Positions 1 to 7,545 of a DNA stretch of 41,753 nucleotides are shown piece after piece. A program made the position numbers and the translations under genes. The stretch's first letter is position 1; the number at the start of each line of letters is the position of its first letter. Below the pieces are notes generated by a model that saw only the letters and a program-made list of their open reading frames with translations, was not told where the DNA came from and did not search any database. This stretch comes from Acidimicrobiaceae bacterium. Its GTDB lineage: Bacteria; Actinomycetota; Acidimicrobiia; Acidimicrobiales; MedAcidi-G1. The stretch covers positions 1-41,753 of the forward strand of contig PBDJ01000037.1 of assembly GCA_002717365.1 (NCBI GenBank). The letters run 5' to 3'.

Positions 1-174
1 ACGTTTGGAGGGCCGCTCCTAGACGATGACGGCCAGATGTGCGGTTCTCTGATCGTCCTCAACGTTGATACCCGAGAGGCAGCCGAGGAGTTCGCGGCCG
101 GGGACCCCTACGCCGAGGCAGGACTGTTCGAACGGGTCACAATCACAGGCTTCCGACCCCTACTAGGCACCTGA
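1..174 (+). CDS. YCII-like domain protein, C-terminal fragment
   Basis: An open frame enters from the left edge and ends at TGA 172-174, giving the last 57 residues of a protein. The fragment has a GGPLLDDDGQMCGSL strand-turn region, then an EAAEEFAAGDPYAEAGLF segment and a closing beta-strand (ERVTITGFRPLL). This is the C-terminal half of the YCII/YciI dimeric ferredoxin-like fold, where the 'DPY..AGL' element is the family hallmark. YciI-like proteins are small (about 90-100 residues), so roughly 35-40 N-terminal residues, including any catalytic Asp-His, lie outside the window. Biochemical role is unknown for most members. The next gene converges on it from the minus strand. Confidence 0.75.
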   Translation, partial: TFGGPLLDDDGQMCGSLIVLNVDTREAAEEFAAGDPYAEAGLFERVTITGFRPLLGT

Positions 175-196
175 ACCCCGGCGACGCGCTCACAGA

Positions 197-985
197 TCAG
201 TCCAGGGCAGCTAGAAAGTCGAGCATGGCCGGGTTCACTACAGCCGGTGCCTCAAGGTTGCTGGTATGGCCGGCGCCGGGAACCACTACGAAGGTCGACG
301 ATCCCGAGAGTAATTCCGAGACGAGACGTCCCCTTTCCAGAGGAATGGCCATGTCGGCATCGCCGTGGAAAACGATGCTCGGACAGGTGATCTCGCCAAG
401 ACGGTCGAGGATCGAGTCGCGCTCGAAGAGGCAATCCTTCGCTCCCTTCCAGTCGGTGATCGGCTTGGAGGCCCACTTGCCCCGCCAGTAACGGGCATCG
501 GGGTAACCAGGGGCGAATAAAACCATCTCGAGGGCGTCACCGACCTCGCCAGAAAGCCCTATGGCGATCGCGGTGTCGAAGAGCGCCTGAAATTGTGTCC
601 GGTCCTCGTCGGAGAGAGCGTCGGCGTCGGTGTCGACCAGCACCATGGCCCGGACCCGGGCAGGAGCGGTGAGGGCGGCCCTCAGCGTCAGGAAACCACC
701 CTGGGACATACCGCCGAGCACCGCACGGTCAATGCCTAGATGGTCCATCAGGCCGATCACGTCGGCAGCCAAATCCCAGTAGTCGAACGGCTCGGTGTGA
801 ACGGTTTGGCCCCAGCCCCGCTCATCGTAAGTCACGACCCGCCATCCGGCGCCGGTGAGAGGACCAACCTGATGGACCCACATCTCGTGGTCCATGCTGA
901 AACCGTGGCTAAGCAAAATGGCCGGCCCTTTGCCACCGGTGTCTAGGTAGTGGATGGCCTGACCGTTCACGTCAGCGAAGGGCAT
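197..985 (-). CDS. alpha/beta hydrolase
   Basis: A 262-residue alpha/beta-hydrolase-fold protein of the esterase/epoxide-hydrolase-like superfamily, probably cytoplasmic because no signal peptide is visible. The oxyanion-hole motif is LLSHGFS (residues 24-30). The nucleophile elbow is GGMSQGG with Ser94. The acid is in HGDAD (about Asp209 or Asp211) and the histidine is His240 in GAGHTSN. Ser, Asp and His are all in the usual order, so it should be active. The ATG at 985 has a good Shine-Dalgarno (GAGGAG) about 9 nt upstream. Substrate cannot be told from sequence; the motifs also fit 3-oxoadipate enol-lactonase-like enzymes, but no aromatic pathway genes are nearby. It stands alone, converging on the YCII gene and diverging from the gene at 1096. 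Confidence 0.85.
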   Translation of the reverse strand: MPFADVNGQAIHYLDTGGKGPAILLSHGFSMDHEMWVHQVGPLTGAGWRVVTYDERGWGQTVHTEPFDYWDLAADVIGLMDHLGIDRAVLGGMSQGGFLTLRAALTAPARVRAMVLVDTDADALSDEDRTQFQALFDTAIAIGLSGEVGDALEMVLFAPGYPDARYWRGKWASKPITDWKGAKDCLFERDSILDRLGEITCPSIVFHGDADMAIPLERGRLVSELLSGSSTFVVVPGAGHTSNLEAPAVVNPAMLDFLAALD

Positions 986-1083
986 AGAAGGTCTCCTCGG
1001 GTGCTGTATGTCGGGCCAGCCGAGTGACAGCCAGTGCGGGCTGCGTTCAGGATGGAATTCGTCAATGCGACACGTACAAAATC

Positions 1084-1089
1084 TAGTCT
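1084..1089 (+). promoter_or_regulatory. -10 element (TAGTCT), leaderless-type
   Basis: TAGTCT fits the actinobacterial TANNNT -10 consensus and ends exactly 6 nt before the GTG at 1096, so transcription would begin at or next to the start codon. No Shine-Dalgarno is visible, which agrees with a leaderless mRNA. No convincing -35 is seen. Confidence 0.45.
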
Positions 1090-1095
1090 GGGCCG

Positions 1096-2649
1096 GTGAC
1101 CGTCGGCTATCGCAACCCGTTTCTGGCCGCCAGTGGGAACCCGATCGCCCACGGTCGATGCGACCAGCAGGACTGCACGGAGATAGCTGGGGCCATTCCC
1201 GACGGTGCCGTCGAGTTAGCCGACGACGAGAGGCAGTTCATCTGGCTCGGACCTGGCCACTTCGGGGGTTTGGTCTCTGGCCCGTACCCCGACGGGAAGC
1301 GGACAATCTGGAGCAATGGCCGCGAGCGACTGGTCAAGTTGGATTACGAAACCCTGGAGGTCCTGGCCACTCTGGATCTACCTGGCCCGGAGCCCAGCAC
1401 GATGGCGGACTGGGAGGCTGGCGTGGCGGGCCTCGACGACCTGGAGGGCGACGAGGCAGTCCTCCACGCCGTCGATTTGGCCACCCGGTTCTTGACCGGT
1501 CTCGACGGGGTGTACTCCCTCCTGGATGCGAACCACACCCTGTTCCTGGGATGCAAGACGGGTGCTGTGTCCTACGCGGAGGTGGACCCGACGGATCGTT
1601 GTTCACCACTTGTGGAGGTCGCACGGTGGGCCAAACCAGCAGAAATCGAGGGGTTGTTCGTCGGTGTCAATATGACCCCCGACGGTCGCCTGGTGCTGTC
1701 CACTGACCACGGGTGGTTGGTCAGCCTGGCCCGGGACTTCTCTGACCACGTGGCCGTCCGGCTGCCTGGAGCGGACAAGGAGGCAGCTGACCACTGTGCC
1801 CGGATGAAGGCCGAGCGGGGTAATACGGGATACGGCTGGGTGCGTACCAGCATGTGTTGCGACGAGACGGGGGGCATTTACGTCAGTTCGGTGGACCGCA
1901 CCCATCGGGTGGTGTGGACCGGCGAGCGTTTCTCGTTCGACGAGGCCGACGGTGCGTGGAGTGCTCGTTATCGAAACGGAACCGGCCGGGGCTCAGGAAC
2001 AACGCCGTCGCTCATGGGGTTCGAAGCTGACGAGGACCGCTTCGTGGTGATCGGTGATGGCGACGAGGTGGTCAACATCACTCTGTTTTGGCGGGACAGA
2101 ATCCCGGAGCACTGGGAGCAGCTACCCGGGGCCCCGTCTCGGCGGATTGCCGGCCTGGGACCGGCCCATATGGGTGATCTGGCCCGCGCCGCGATTCAGA
2201 CGGAGCAGTCGATCACCGTGTCGGGCTACGGGGCCATGACAGTCAATAATGAGCCGGGTTCCCTTCCCGACTGGCTGCCGGCCCGGGGAGCTCGTCTCTT
2301 GTGCTTTTTCTTAGGGCACCACGAGCGGTTCACTCCGTACGGACTCCACAAGTACGAGTGGGATCCGTCGGCTCAGACCCTGAGAGAGGCGTGGGTGGTC
2401 ACCGACGTCAGTTCACCCAACTCAGTGCCCCACGTGAGCCAGGATGCCGACACCGTCTACACGTGTGGAACCCGAGACGGAAAGTGGACCATCGAGGCAT
2501 TGTCCTGGTCGACAGGTGAGTCGCGGGGACATTGGGTGATGGGTGACTCTCGCTACAACGCTCTGGGTGGGGGAGTTCACATCGACGAGGACGGCCGGTT
2601 GGTATACGGCACTATCTTCGGGAAGGCCCGGATCCTGCGAGCGCCCTAG
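1096..2649 (+). CDS. hypothetical protein, probable beta-propeller-like fold
   Basis: A 517-residue protein I cannot assign to a named family. It is rich in short beta-strand/turn units with Asp-Gly turns, for example MTPDGRLVLSTDHGWLVSL, GGIYVSSVDRTHRVVW and HIDEDGRLVYGTIFGKARIL. This spacing resembles the blades of an SMP-30/gluconolactonase-like or quinoprotein-like propeller. There is no signal peptide or membrane segment, so it is probably cytoplasmic. Several Cys occur early (CDQQDC near residue 22) and in a central SMCCDET segment, possibly a metal or redox site. The GTG start is chosen because a TAGTCT -10 lies 6 nt upstream; no Shine-Dalgarno is present. A strong hairpin follows the stop, so it looks monocistronic. 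Fold is inferred from strand periodicity; function is unknown. Confidence 0.7.
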   Translation: MTVGYRNPFLAASGNPIAHGRCDQQDCTEIAGAIPDGAVELADDERQFIWLGPGHFGGLVSGPYPDGKRTIWSNGRERLVKLDYETLEVLATLDLPGPEPSTMADWEAGVAGLDDLEGDEAVLHAVDLATRFLTGLDGVYSLLDANHTLFLGCKTGAVSYAEVDPTDRCSPLVEVARWAKPAEIEGLFVGVNMTPDGRLVLSTDHGWLVSLARDFSDHVAVRLPGADKEAADHCARMKAERGNTGYGWVRTSMCCDETGGIYVSSVDRTHRVVWTGERFSFDEADGAWSARYRNGTGRGSGTTPSLMGFEADEDRFVVIGDGDEVVNITLFWRDRIPEHWEQLPGAPSRRIAGLGPAHMGDLARAAIQTEQSITVSGYGAMTVNNEPGSLPDWLPARGARLLCFFLGHHERFTPYGLHKYEWDPSAQTLREAWVVTDVSSPNSVPHVSQDADTVYTCGTRDGKWTIEALSWSTGESRGHWVMGDSRYNALGGGVHIDEDGRLVYGTIFGKARILRAP

Positions 2650-2670
2650 TAGTCGATCAACAAGAGAGAA

Positions 2671-2699
2671 ACGTGCACCCCTCCCAGAGGTGTGCACGT
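2671..2699 (+). terminator. strong hairpin between two co-oriented genes
   Basis: The arms ACGTGCAC (2671-2678) and GTGCACGT (2692-2699) pair perfectly. Inside, after one C/T mismatch, CCTC pairs with GAGG around a 3-nt loop. It begins 22 bp after the stop of the 1096 gene and is not followed by a T-run, as is common for actinobacterial terminators. It also sits where the -35 of the next gene would be, so an operator role is possible. Confidence 0.55.
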
Positions 2700-2725
2700 A
2701 GGGCGGACCGGCTACAAACGGGAGT

Positions 2726-4285
2726 GTGGAACGACCACCGGACCGCCGGGCTGAGGCGCTGGACGCTCTCGACGGCGGCACTTTCGACGCCCTCGTGGTG
2801 GGCGGCGGCATCAACGGGGCAGTGTCGGCCCTCGCCCTGTCGGCCCATGGGCTGAGGGTAGCCCTCGTCGAGCGTTATGACTTTGGCTCCGGCACTAGCC
2901 AAGAGTCATCGTGCATGGTCTGGGGAGGTTTCAAATACCTAGAAAGCCGCGACCTGCGCTTGGTAGCTGGCCTCTGCGACTCCCGTAATCGCCTAGCTCG
3001 GGCCTTTCCGACCCGCCTGGCCGAAACTCGCTTCCTAGCTGCCTTGGACCACGGCGCACCCTTTCCACCCTGGTTTGCTTCATTGGGGGCTGTGACTTAC
3101 TGGGGCCTGGGGCGAATGGCCACCCAGCCTCCTCGCCACCGGCCTACGGCCAGCATCGAACGCCTGGAGCCGTCGGTTGACACTTCGATGGTTCGGGGAG
3201 GCATCGAATACTCCGACTATCTCCTGGTAGATAACGACGCCCGTTTCGTATCGGAGATGGCACTGCAGGCCGTACGACACGGGGCAGTCATCGCCAACCG
3301 GGTTGACGTCGTGGCTGCCGAGACCGGGGTTGGTGGTTGGCGAGTGAACCTGAGAGACGTTCTGACCGAACGGTTCTTTCATTGCTCGGCGACTCTCGTC
3401 GTCAACGCAGCTGGCCCCTACGTGCCCGATGTAGGACACCTGACTGGAACAGCGACTAACCACCGCCTGGTGTTTTCCAAGGGCATTCACTTGGTGGTGC
3501 CTCGGATCACCGACTCAGGACGGATCTTGGCTTTCTTCGACGATGACGAGAGGTTGTTCTATGTGCTTCCGATGGGAGAACGTTCGGTGGTCGGCACGAC
3601 GGATACCCCAGTCGAAGATCCCGACGTGTCGGTGACTGGAGAGGATCGATCGTTCCTGCTGGAGCAGATCAACGCCCGTATTGACCTGCCGCGCCCGCTA
3701 ACTGCTGCCGACGTGATTGCCGACCGCTGCGGAGTCCGTTCACTTGCCGTGGCGCCCGGCGGATCGGCGGAGGGCAGGGATTGGACAGAACTGTCACGGC
3801 GACACGCCGTGGAAGTGGACCAGACTCTAGGTGTGGTGTCGATCCTGGGTGGCAAACTTTCGGACTGTCTCAACGTGGGTGACGAGGTTGTCGAGGCGGT
3901 AATGAGCTGCGGATTGGAAGCCCGCGCTCCGGTAGCGCGGTGGTACGGCGAACCAGGTCGTACAGCCCGACGACGATTCAACGAACGGGCATCTGGTCTT
4001 GGGCTGAACCAGCGAGTGGCCGACGATCTATGGCGCCGTCAAGGCATGCGGGCCTTCTCGGCACTCGACCTGATCGACGAGGACCGGACTCTGGGCGAGC
4101 CAATGGGCGGCCTGGTACCCCTCACCGAGGCCGAGGTCCGAGTCATGGCCGACCATGAGCGGATTCTGGAACCAGAGGACTTTCTGCGCCGCCGGACCAT
4201 GCTCTCTCAAGTGGAGCGGGACGAGGAACTATCTGGCGACGAGGTAGTACAACGGGCGTTGGGGATTCTGGGCGTATCCGGTTGA
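2726..4285 (+). CDS. FAD-dependent glycerol-3-phosphate dehydrogenase-like protein
   Basis: A 519-residue GlpD/GlpA-type flavoprotein, expected to oxidise sn-glycerol 3-phosphate to dihydroxyacetone phosphate and pass electrons to the quinone pool at the membrane. The N-terminal Rossmann FAD motif is VVGGGINGAVSA (glycines 26-31). It is followed by the GlpD signature ERYDFGSGTSQESS and GGFKYLES. A later VVGTTDTPVEDP segment matches the conserved VGTTDT of the family, and the C-terminal half has the helical DAO_C-like region. The length is normal for aerobic GlpD. The GTG start is preceded by TACAAA, 7 nt upstream, a weaker match to the leaderless pattern. No glpK, glpF or glpR is next to it, so the real substrate could be a related polyol phosphate. 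Family assignment is firm, substrate less so. Confidence 0.8.
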   Translation: MERPPDRRAEALDALDGGTFDALVVGGGINGAVSALALSAHGLRVALVERYDFGSGTSQESSCMVWGGFKYLESRDLRLVAGLCDSRNRLARAFPTRLAETRFLAALDHGAPFPPWFASLGAVTYWGLGRMATQPPRHRPTASIERLEPSVDTSMVRGGIEYSDYLLVDNDARFVSEMALQAVRHGAVIANRVDVVAAETGVGGWRVNLRDVLTERFFHCSATLVVNAAGPYVPDVGHLTGTATNHRLVFSKGIHLVVPRITDSGRILAFFDDDERLFYVLPMGERSVVGTTDTPVEDPDVSVTGEDRSFLLEQINARIDLPRPLTAADVIADRCGVRSLAVAPGGSAEGRDWTELSRRHAVEVDQTLGVVSILGGKLSDCLNVGDEVVEAVMSCGLEARAPVARWYGEPGRTARRRFNERASGLGLNQRVADDLWRRQGMRAFSALDLIDEDRTLGEPMGGLVPLTEAEVRVMADHERILEPEDFLRRRTMLSQVERDEELSGDEVVQRALGILGVSG

Positions 4286-4305
4286 CCGGCTCTAAGGGCC
4301 GTGGG

Positions 4306-4337
4306 ACCGTAGTCCGCTCGTCGGACTGGCCGACGGT
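4306..4337 (+). terminator. hairpin in the gap before the 4356 gene
   Basis: AGTCCG (4311-4316) and CGGACT (4322-4327) form a 6-bp stem with a 5-nt loop. The flanking ACCGT (4306-4310) and ACGGT (4333-4337) can extend it across a 5-nt bulge. It lies 20 bp after the stop of the GlpD-like gene and 18 bp before the next ATG, with no T-run. It could be a terminator or a leader structure. Confidence 0.35.
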
Positions 4338-4355
4338 AGGAAAGGTGGGAACCCC

Positions 4356-4985
4356 ATGCTCCTCTGGAACCGACAATTGACCATCAGTCCCGACTCTTTC
4401 AACGCCGGTATGGCTGGGATGGTGGACGCCGTCACACACGTCAATTCGGTATCCGATTATGAATTCGCCCTCTGGGCCCCCGTCCTAGGAACCTTCGGGA
4501 GGGTGGGCATCTCGTCCCGCTGCGAAGACTTTGGCCCGTTCGCCGATGAGATGGCGGAGCGTGGTGTCCAGGACGACGCCTTCCGGGCAAAGATCGATGC
4601 TGTAGGCCCCTGCATGGCTGGAAACCCCGAGGACACCTTGTGGCAGATCCTCCATATTGCTGGTGAGATGGGCGCCCTTCCTAACGTCCTCACGTACATT
4701 CGCTGGCAGGCCGCACCCTCCCAGCTCATGGCGGCCGTCGAGTTCGCTACAGGCATGGCCGATTTCTCGTCAGGGATCACCGGTGCCACAACAACCGTGT
4801 CTGCATGCCAGTGGGGCTACCCCAACGGGATCGGCCTGATCACCGGGTACGACTCCGTGTCCGCCCAGCAAGCAGCTTCTATTGCAGTGGGCGCCGACAG
4901 TGGTTTCGCAGAGCGGCTAGCAGCTTCTGCCGATATCGGACGCCCGGAGACCATCGAAACCGGCGTCTTGCGGCGCATTGTCTGA
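4356..4985 (+). CDS. conserved hypothetical protein, two-repeat alpha/beta-barrel-like
   Basis: A 209-residue protein without signal peptide or membrane helix. The first half (residues 1-75: SPDSFNAGMAGMV, then DYEFALWAPVLGTFGRVGIS) and the second half (about 105-209: SQLMAAVEFATGMADF, then GYPNGIGLITGYDS) each read as helix followed by paired strands. This suggests two fused ferredoxin-like units of the dimeric alpha/beta-barrel type. The layout resembles a family of uncharacterised actinobacterial proteins I recognise by pattern but cannot name. A clear Shine-Dalgarno (AGGAAAGG) precedes the ATG. The next gene starts 14 bp after its stop and resembles the N-terminal half of this protein, so the two probably form a pair. 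Function unknown; a small-molecule-binding or oxygenase-like role is only a fold-based guess. Confidence 0.65.
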   Translation: MLLWNRQLTISPDSFNAGMAGMVDAVTHVNSVSDYEFALWAPVLGTFGRVGISSRCEDFGPFADEMAERGVQDDAFRAKIDAVGPCMAGNPEDTLWQILHIAGEMGALPNVLTYIRWQAAPSQLMAAVEFATGMADFSSGITGATTTVSACQWGYPNGIGLITGYDSVSAQQAASIAVGADSGFAERLAASADIGRPETIETGVLRRIV

Positions 4986-4999
4986 ACGTAAGACGCACC

Positions 5000-5500
5000 A
5001 TGCAGCTTTTCCAACGAAGACGGTGGGTTGATCCACATCGGTTGGTCGAGGGCCACGCTGCGTTCGTTCGACAGTTGGCGTGGATCGACGCCCACACCGG
5101 CATGGAAATGGCTGGATGGCGCCTCTCTGATAGCGAGCGGCCGGGTGCAATTCTGGCAACGACCACCTACGACGACTACAACTGGTTCTTGGCGGAGAAG
5201 GATTACCTCCAGACCTTGCCCGACTACAGCCCAGTCAACGACGCTGCGGCAGCCCTAACGATCGGGGAGGACACCTTTGAACGGTGGAACACCCTGGAAG
5301 ACCTCCCGCCCGAGTGGCGCCTAAAAGGCGCGTTTTGGCAGGTAACGGCCCCGAATGGCACCGAGTGCCTAGGAGAGGACGTAACCCAGTGGGCGAACGT
5401 CGAAGGCGCCGTGAACTGCACTACCTGGTTGCTAAGCCATGACGGGTCGCCAAGCAAGACACCCGACTCTCGTATCGAGCGCTGGGAACAAATTCACTAG
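5000..5500 (+). CDS. conserved hypothetical protein, paralogue of upstream gene
   Basis: A 166-residue soluble protein of unknown function. Residues 3-75 align without large gaps to the start of the preceding protein: VDPHRLVEGHAAFV corresponds to ISPDSFNAGMAGMV, TGMEMAGWRLSDSERPGAIL to SDYEFALWAPVLGTFGRVGI, and TTYDDYNWFL to SRCEDFGPFA. I chose the ATG at 5000 because it lies 14 bp after the upstream stop and restores this similarity. The frame is open further upstream, but that would overlap the previous gene by about 180 bp and read low-complexity sequence. There is only a weak ribosome-binding site, so translation may depend on the gene before it. The C-terminal half (ALTIGEDTFERW onward) is tryptophan-rich and unlike anything I know. 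Confidence 0.6.
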   Translation: MQLFQRRRWVDPHRLVEGHAAFVRQLAWIDAHTGMEMAGWRLSDSERPGAILATTTYDDYNWFLAEKDYLQTLPDYSPVNDAAAALTIGEDTFERWNTLEDLPPEWRLKGAFWQVTAPNGTECLGEDVTQWANVEGAVNCTTWLLSHDGSPSKTPDSRIERWEQIH

Positions 5501-5519
5501 TCGGGGGCGCCGTGTCTGG

Positions 5520-6902
5520 TCAGCCTCCTGAACCTTCTGCCGGCCACGTGTAGTGGTTGGGGTGCCGCGCGTCTACCTCACAGTCGTGCTTGTCCAGTTG
5601 GCGATGCCACCCGGCTAGCGGGTGGAGAACCCACTTGCTGACTGAGTGGGCGATCTCTCCCGATCGAGCCAGGATGGGCTGGAACGTTGATTGGCGTTCA
5701 ACAGGCACGGCCTGTCTGACTCGGATCCGGTACGAGAGGTACAGAGCCAGACCGGACAAGCAGATGGCCAATGACCAGAAGTAGGCAGAAGGTCCGAAGG
5801 TCTGCATGGCCATTCCAATGATCATTGGAGCGGCCATGGCCCCGAAACTGGAAGCCAACACAAGAGTTGATGCGGCAGCCACCCGCTTCTGGGCAGGTAC
5901 CCAATCGTTGGCCAGGGCCACGAACTGCCCATAGAGGGGAAATACGAAGGCTCCGAAGACCAGGTTGACGATCAGGAGGACCACGCTGGTCGCCGAAACC
6001 AGGGCTCCAATGCAGGCCAGCCCACACGACGTGGTCGCTACGAGCAAGATCACGGCCCGGCGGGGATAGCGGTCCGAAAGTTGGCCCAACGGGATCTGGA
6101 GGGTGATGGCCCCGACTACAGCTGCAGAGGTGAACAGGGTGATTCGCCCGGCGCCCATGCCCGACTCGGTGCCGAATACGGCGGCCATCGAAGTGGATGC
6201 CGACTGGACGAATGAACAGAGAACGATGCCGACGACCGCCGAGGGGATAGTCCGATACAGGTCGCGTAGAGGCATCTTTTCGTCGCTTGGAATCGGGGCA
6301 GCGGTAGAAGCCGAGAGAGTCACCGGCACCACGGCGAGCGAGATGAGGACTGAAGACAGCACGAAGAGCTTGAACCCGTGAGCTGAGCCCACGTTCAGTA
6401 GGAGCTGACCGACGGCCGTCCCACCCATCATGACCATCATGTAGGCGCCGAGAACGCTGCCCCGCGTTTCGTTCGTGGCCCGGTCATTCAGCCAGCTCTC
6501 CAAGATCACCAAGACGCCGGCGTTGCAGACTCCACTGACGAAGTACACGGCAGCCCACGTGATGGGCAGCACGAGCACAGCGTTGATGAGGACGGCTGCC
6601 GAAGCAGTCGAGGCCAGCGCCGCAAACACTCTGATGTGGCCCACCGCTGAAAGGGCGCGGCTAATTGCCTTAGCTCCCAGTAGGTAGCCGGCGAAGTGGA
6701 CGGCCATCACCGTTCCCATCGCTCCGGCGCTAAAGCCCTCAGATTCGGCGCGGATAGGCAGGAGGATCCGCTGTAGACCATTGCCGACCTGCAGGAAGAG
6801 GAAGGCCAAGAACAGCGCCCACACGCCGAGCAGGGACGAAATGGTCGACGTTCGACCCTGTCCCGTGCCGACCGTCGACCCATCGGCCGACGGCGGTTTC
6901 AT
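5520..6902 (-). CDS. major facilitator superfamily transporter, YcaD-like
   Basis: A 460-residue integral membrane protein with about 12 hydrophobic segments, a proton-coupled MFS permease in the inner membrane. It resembles the YcaD-type group: LQRILLPIRAESEGFSAGAM, a GYLLGAKAISRALSAVGHIR loop after helix 2, and FVSGVCNAGVLVILESWLND in helices 4-5. The middle loop carries a repeat of motif A as GQLSDRYPRRAVI. About 65 hydrophilic residues follow the last helix. The start ATG overlaps the stop of the thioesterase gene (ATGA), so the two are translationally coupled. Substrate is unknown; the partner gene suggests a link to carnitine/betaine-type compounds, but that is inference. It converges on the 5000-5500 gene 19 bp away. 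Confidence 0.85.
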   Translation of the reverse strand: MKPPSADGSTVGTGQGRTSTISSLLGVWALFLAFLFLQVGNGLQRILLPIRAESEGFSAGAMGTVMAVHFAGYLLGAKAISRALSAVGHIRVFAALASTASAAVLINAVLVLPITWAAVYFVSGVCNAGVLVILESWLNDRATNETRGSVLGAYMMVMMGGTAVGQLLLNVGSAHGFKLFVLSSVLISLAVVPVTLSASTAAPIPSDEKMPLRDLYRTIPSAVVGIVLCSFVQSASTSMAAVFGTESGMGAGRITLFTSAAVVGAITLQIPLGQLSDRYPRRAVILLVATTSCGLACIGALVSATSVVLLIVNLVFGAFVFPLYGQFVALANDWVPAQKRVAAASTLVLASSFGAMAAPMIIGMAMQTFGPSAYFWSLAICLSGLALYLSYRIRVRQAVPVERQSTFQPILARSGEIAHSVSKWVLHPLAGWHRQLDKHDCEVDARHPNHYTWPAEGSGG

Positions 6903-7384
6903 CGAAGGGTCCTAACACCCCGACCGACATGGTCGGGAAGGGGAACGGCGGCGTGATCAGAGGCCTGGGCTAGGGCGTTCCCCAGCACCGGTTCGACCAT
7001 GGGGGCAACCTTGGGACCATTCGGCCCTCGGGTCACGTGGAGCATCATGGATTCCTGGGTAGCTACCGGATCGGTGCGGTCCCCAGTGAACAACTCGTGA
7101 TGAAGATGGATCCTCTTTGTATCAGCACCCAGAACCCAGCTGTCAGCTCGTACCGCCGCTCCCTCCTTGACCTCTTGGAGGTACCGGATTCGGCTTTCGA
7201 CCGTGTAAAAACTTCCGTGCTCCGCGAGATACTCGGAGCCGAAGCCGAGGTGGACCAGGACCTCGTCAGAGGCCTGGCCAAATGCCACGCCGTAGTAGCC
7301 CTCAGTGAGATGGCCGTTGTAGTCGATCCACTCCGGTGGAACGACGGTGCTCCATACCTGGAGCGGTTCGGGGCTTACAGCCAT
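6899..7384 (-). CDS. hot-dog thioesterase, betainyl-CoA thioesterase-like
   Basis: A 161-residue single-hot-dog thioesterase. The motif PPEWIDYNGHLTEGYYGVAF carries the 4-hydroxybenzoyl-CoA-thioesterase-type 'D-Y-N-G-H' active-site region. SFYTVESRIRYLQEVKEGA and LGADTKRIHLHHELF closely resemble the thioesterase domain fused to the C-terminus of some L-carnitine dehydrogenases and the stand-alone betainyl-CoA thioesterase (CdhB). That enzyme hydrolyses betainyl-CoA to glycine betaine and CoA in carnitine breakdown. I prefer the ATG at 7384, with GGAG 9 nt upstream. A GTG at 7450 would add 22 residues without a ribosome-binding site. No carnitine dehydrogenase or dehydrocarnitine-cleaving enzyme is in the window, so substrate remains an inference, supported by the Rieske/sox operon 6.6 kb away. 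Confidence 0.7.
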   Translation of the reverse strand: MAVSPEPLQVWSTVVPPEWIDYNGHLTEGYYGVAFGQASDEVLVHLGFGSEYLAEHGSFYTVESRIRYLQEVKEGAAVRADSWVLGADTKRIHLHHELFTGDRTDPVATQESMMLHVTRGPNGPKVAPMVEPVLGNALAQASDHAAVPLPDHVGRGVRTLR

Positions 7385-7545
7385 CGACCTGATCTCCACA
7401 GTCCGGTCGGCCACCGGCACCGGAAGACTGCCAATGGGTGGTGATGCCACCGGGGTGGCGTTTACGCCGGCAATCTACGGCCGTCCCGACCTATGCGGCA
7501 ATCATCCCGACGGTCATTGGGCACAGGAGGCCTTGGTAGCCGCTG

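Noticed and set aside
1052-1099. 15-codon open frame whose stop overlaps the GTG of the 1096 gene, a possible leader peptide
   Set aside because: It would begin upstream of the -10 element that fits the 1096 start, and it has no regulatory amino-acid run.
1008-1706. Long open frame on the plus strand overlapping the 1096 gene
   Set aside because: It reads Arg/Gly/Pro-rich low-complexity protein in the wrong codon frame for this GC pattern; the 1096 frame has normal composition and a promoter.
7457-7468. Small hairpin GGCG-TTTA-CGCC upstream of the thioesterase gene
   Set aside because: Four pairs only, and it is not positioned as a terminator or clear leader element.
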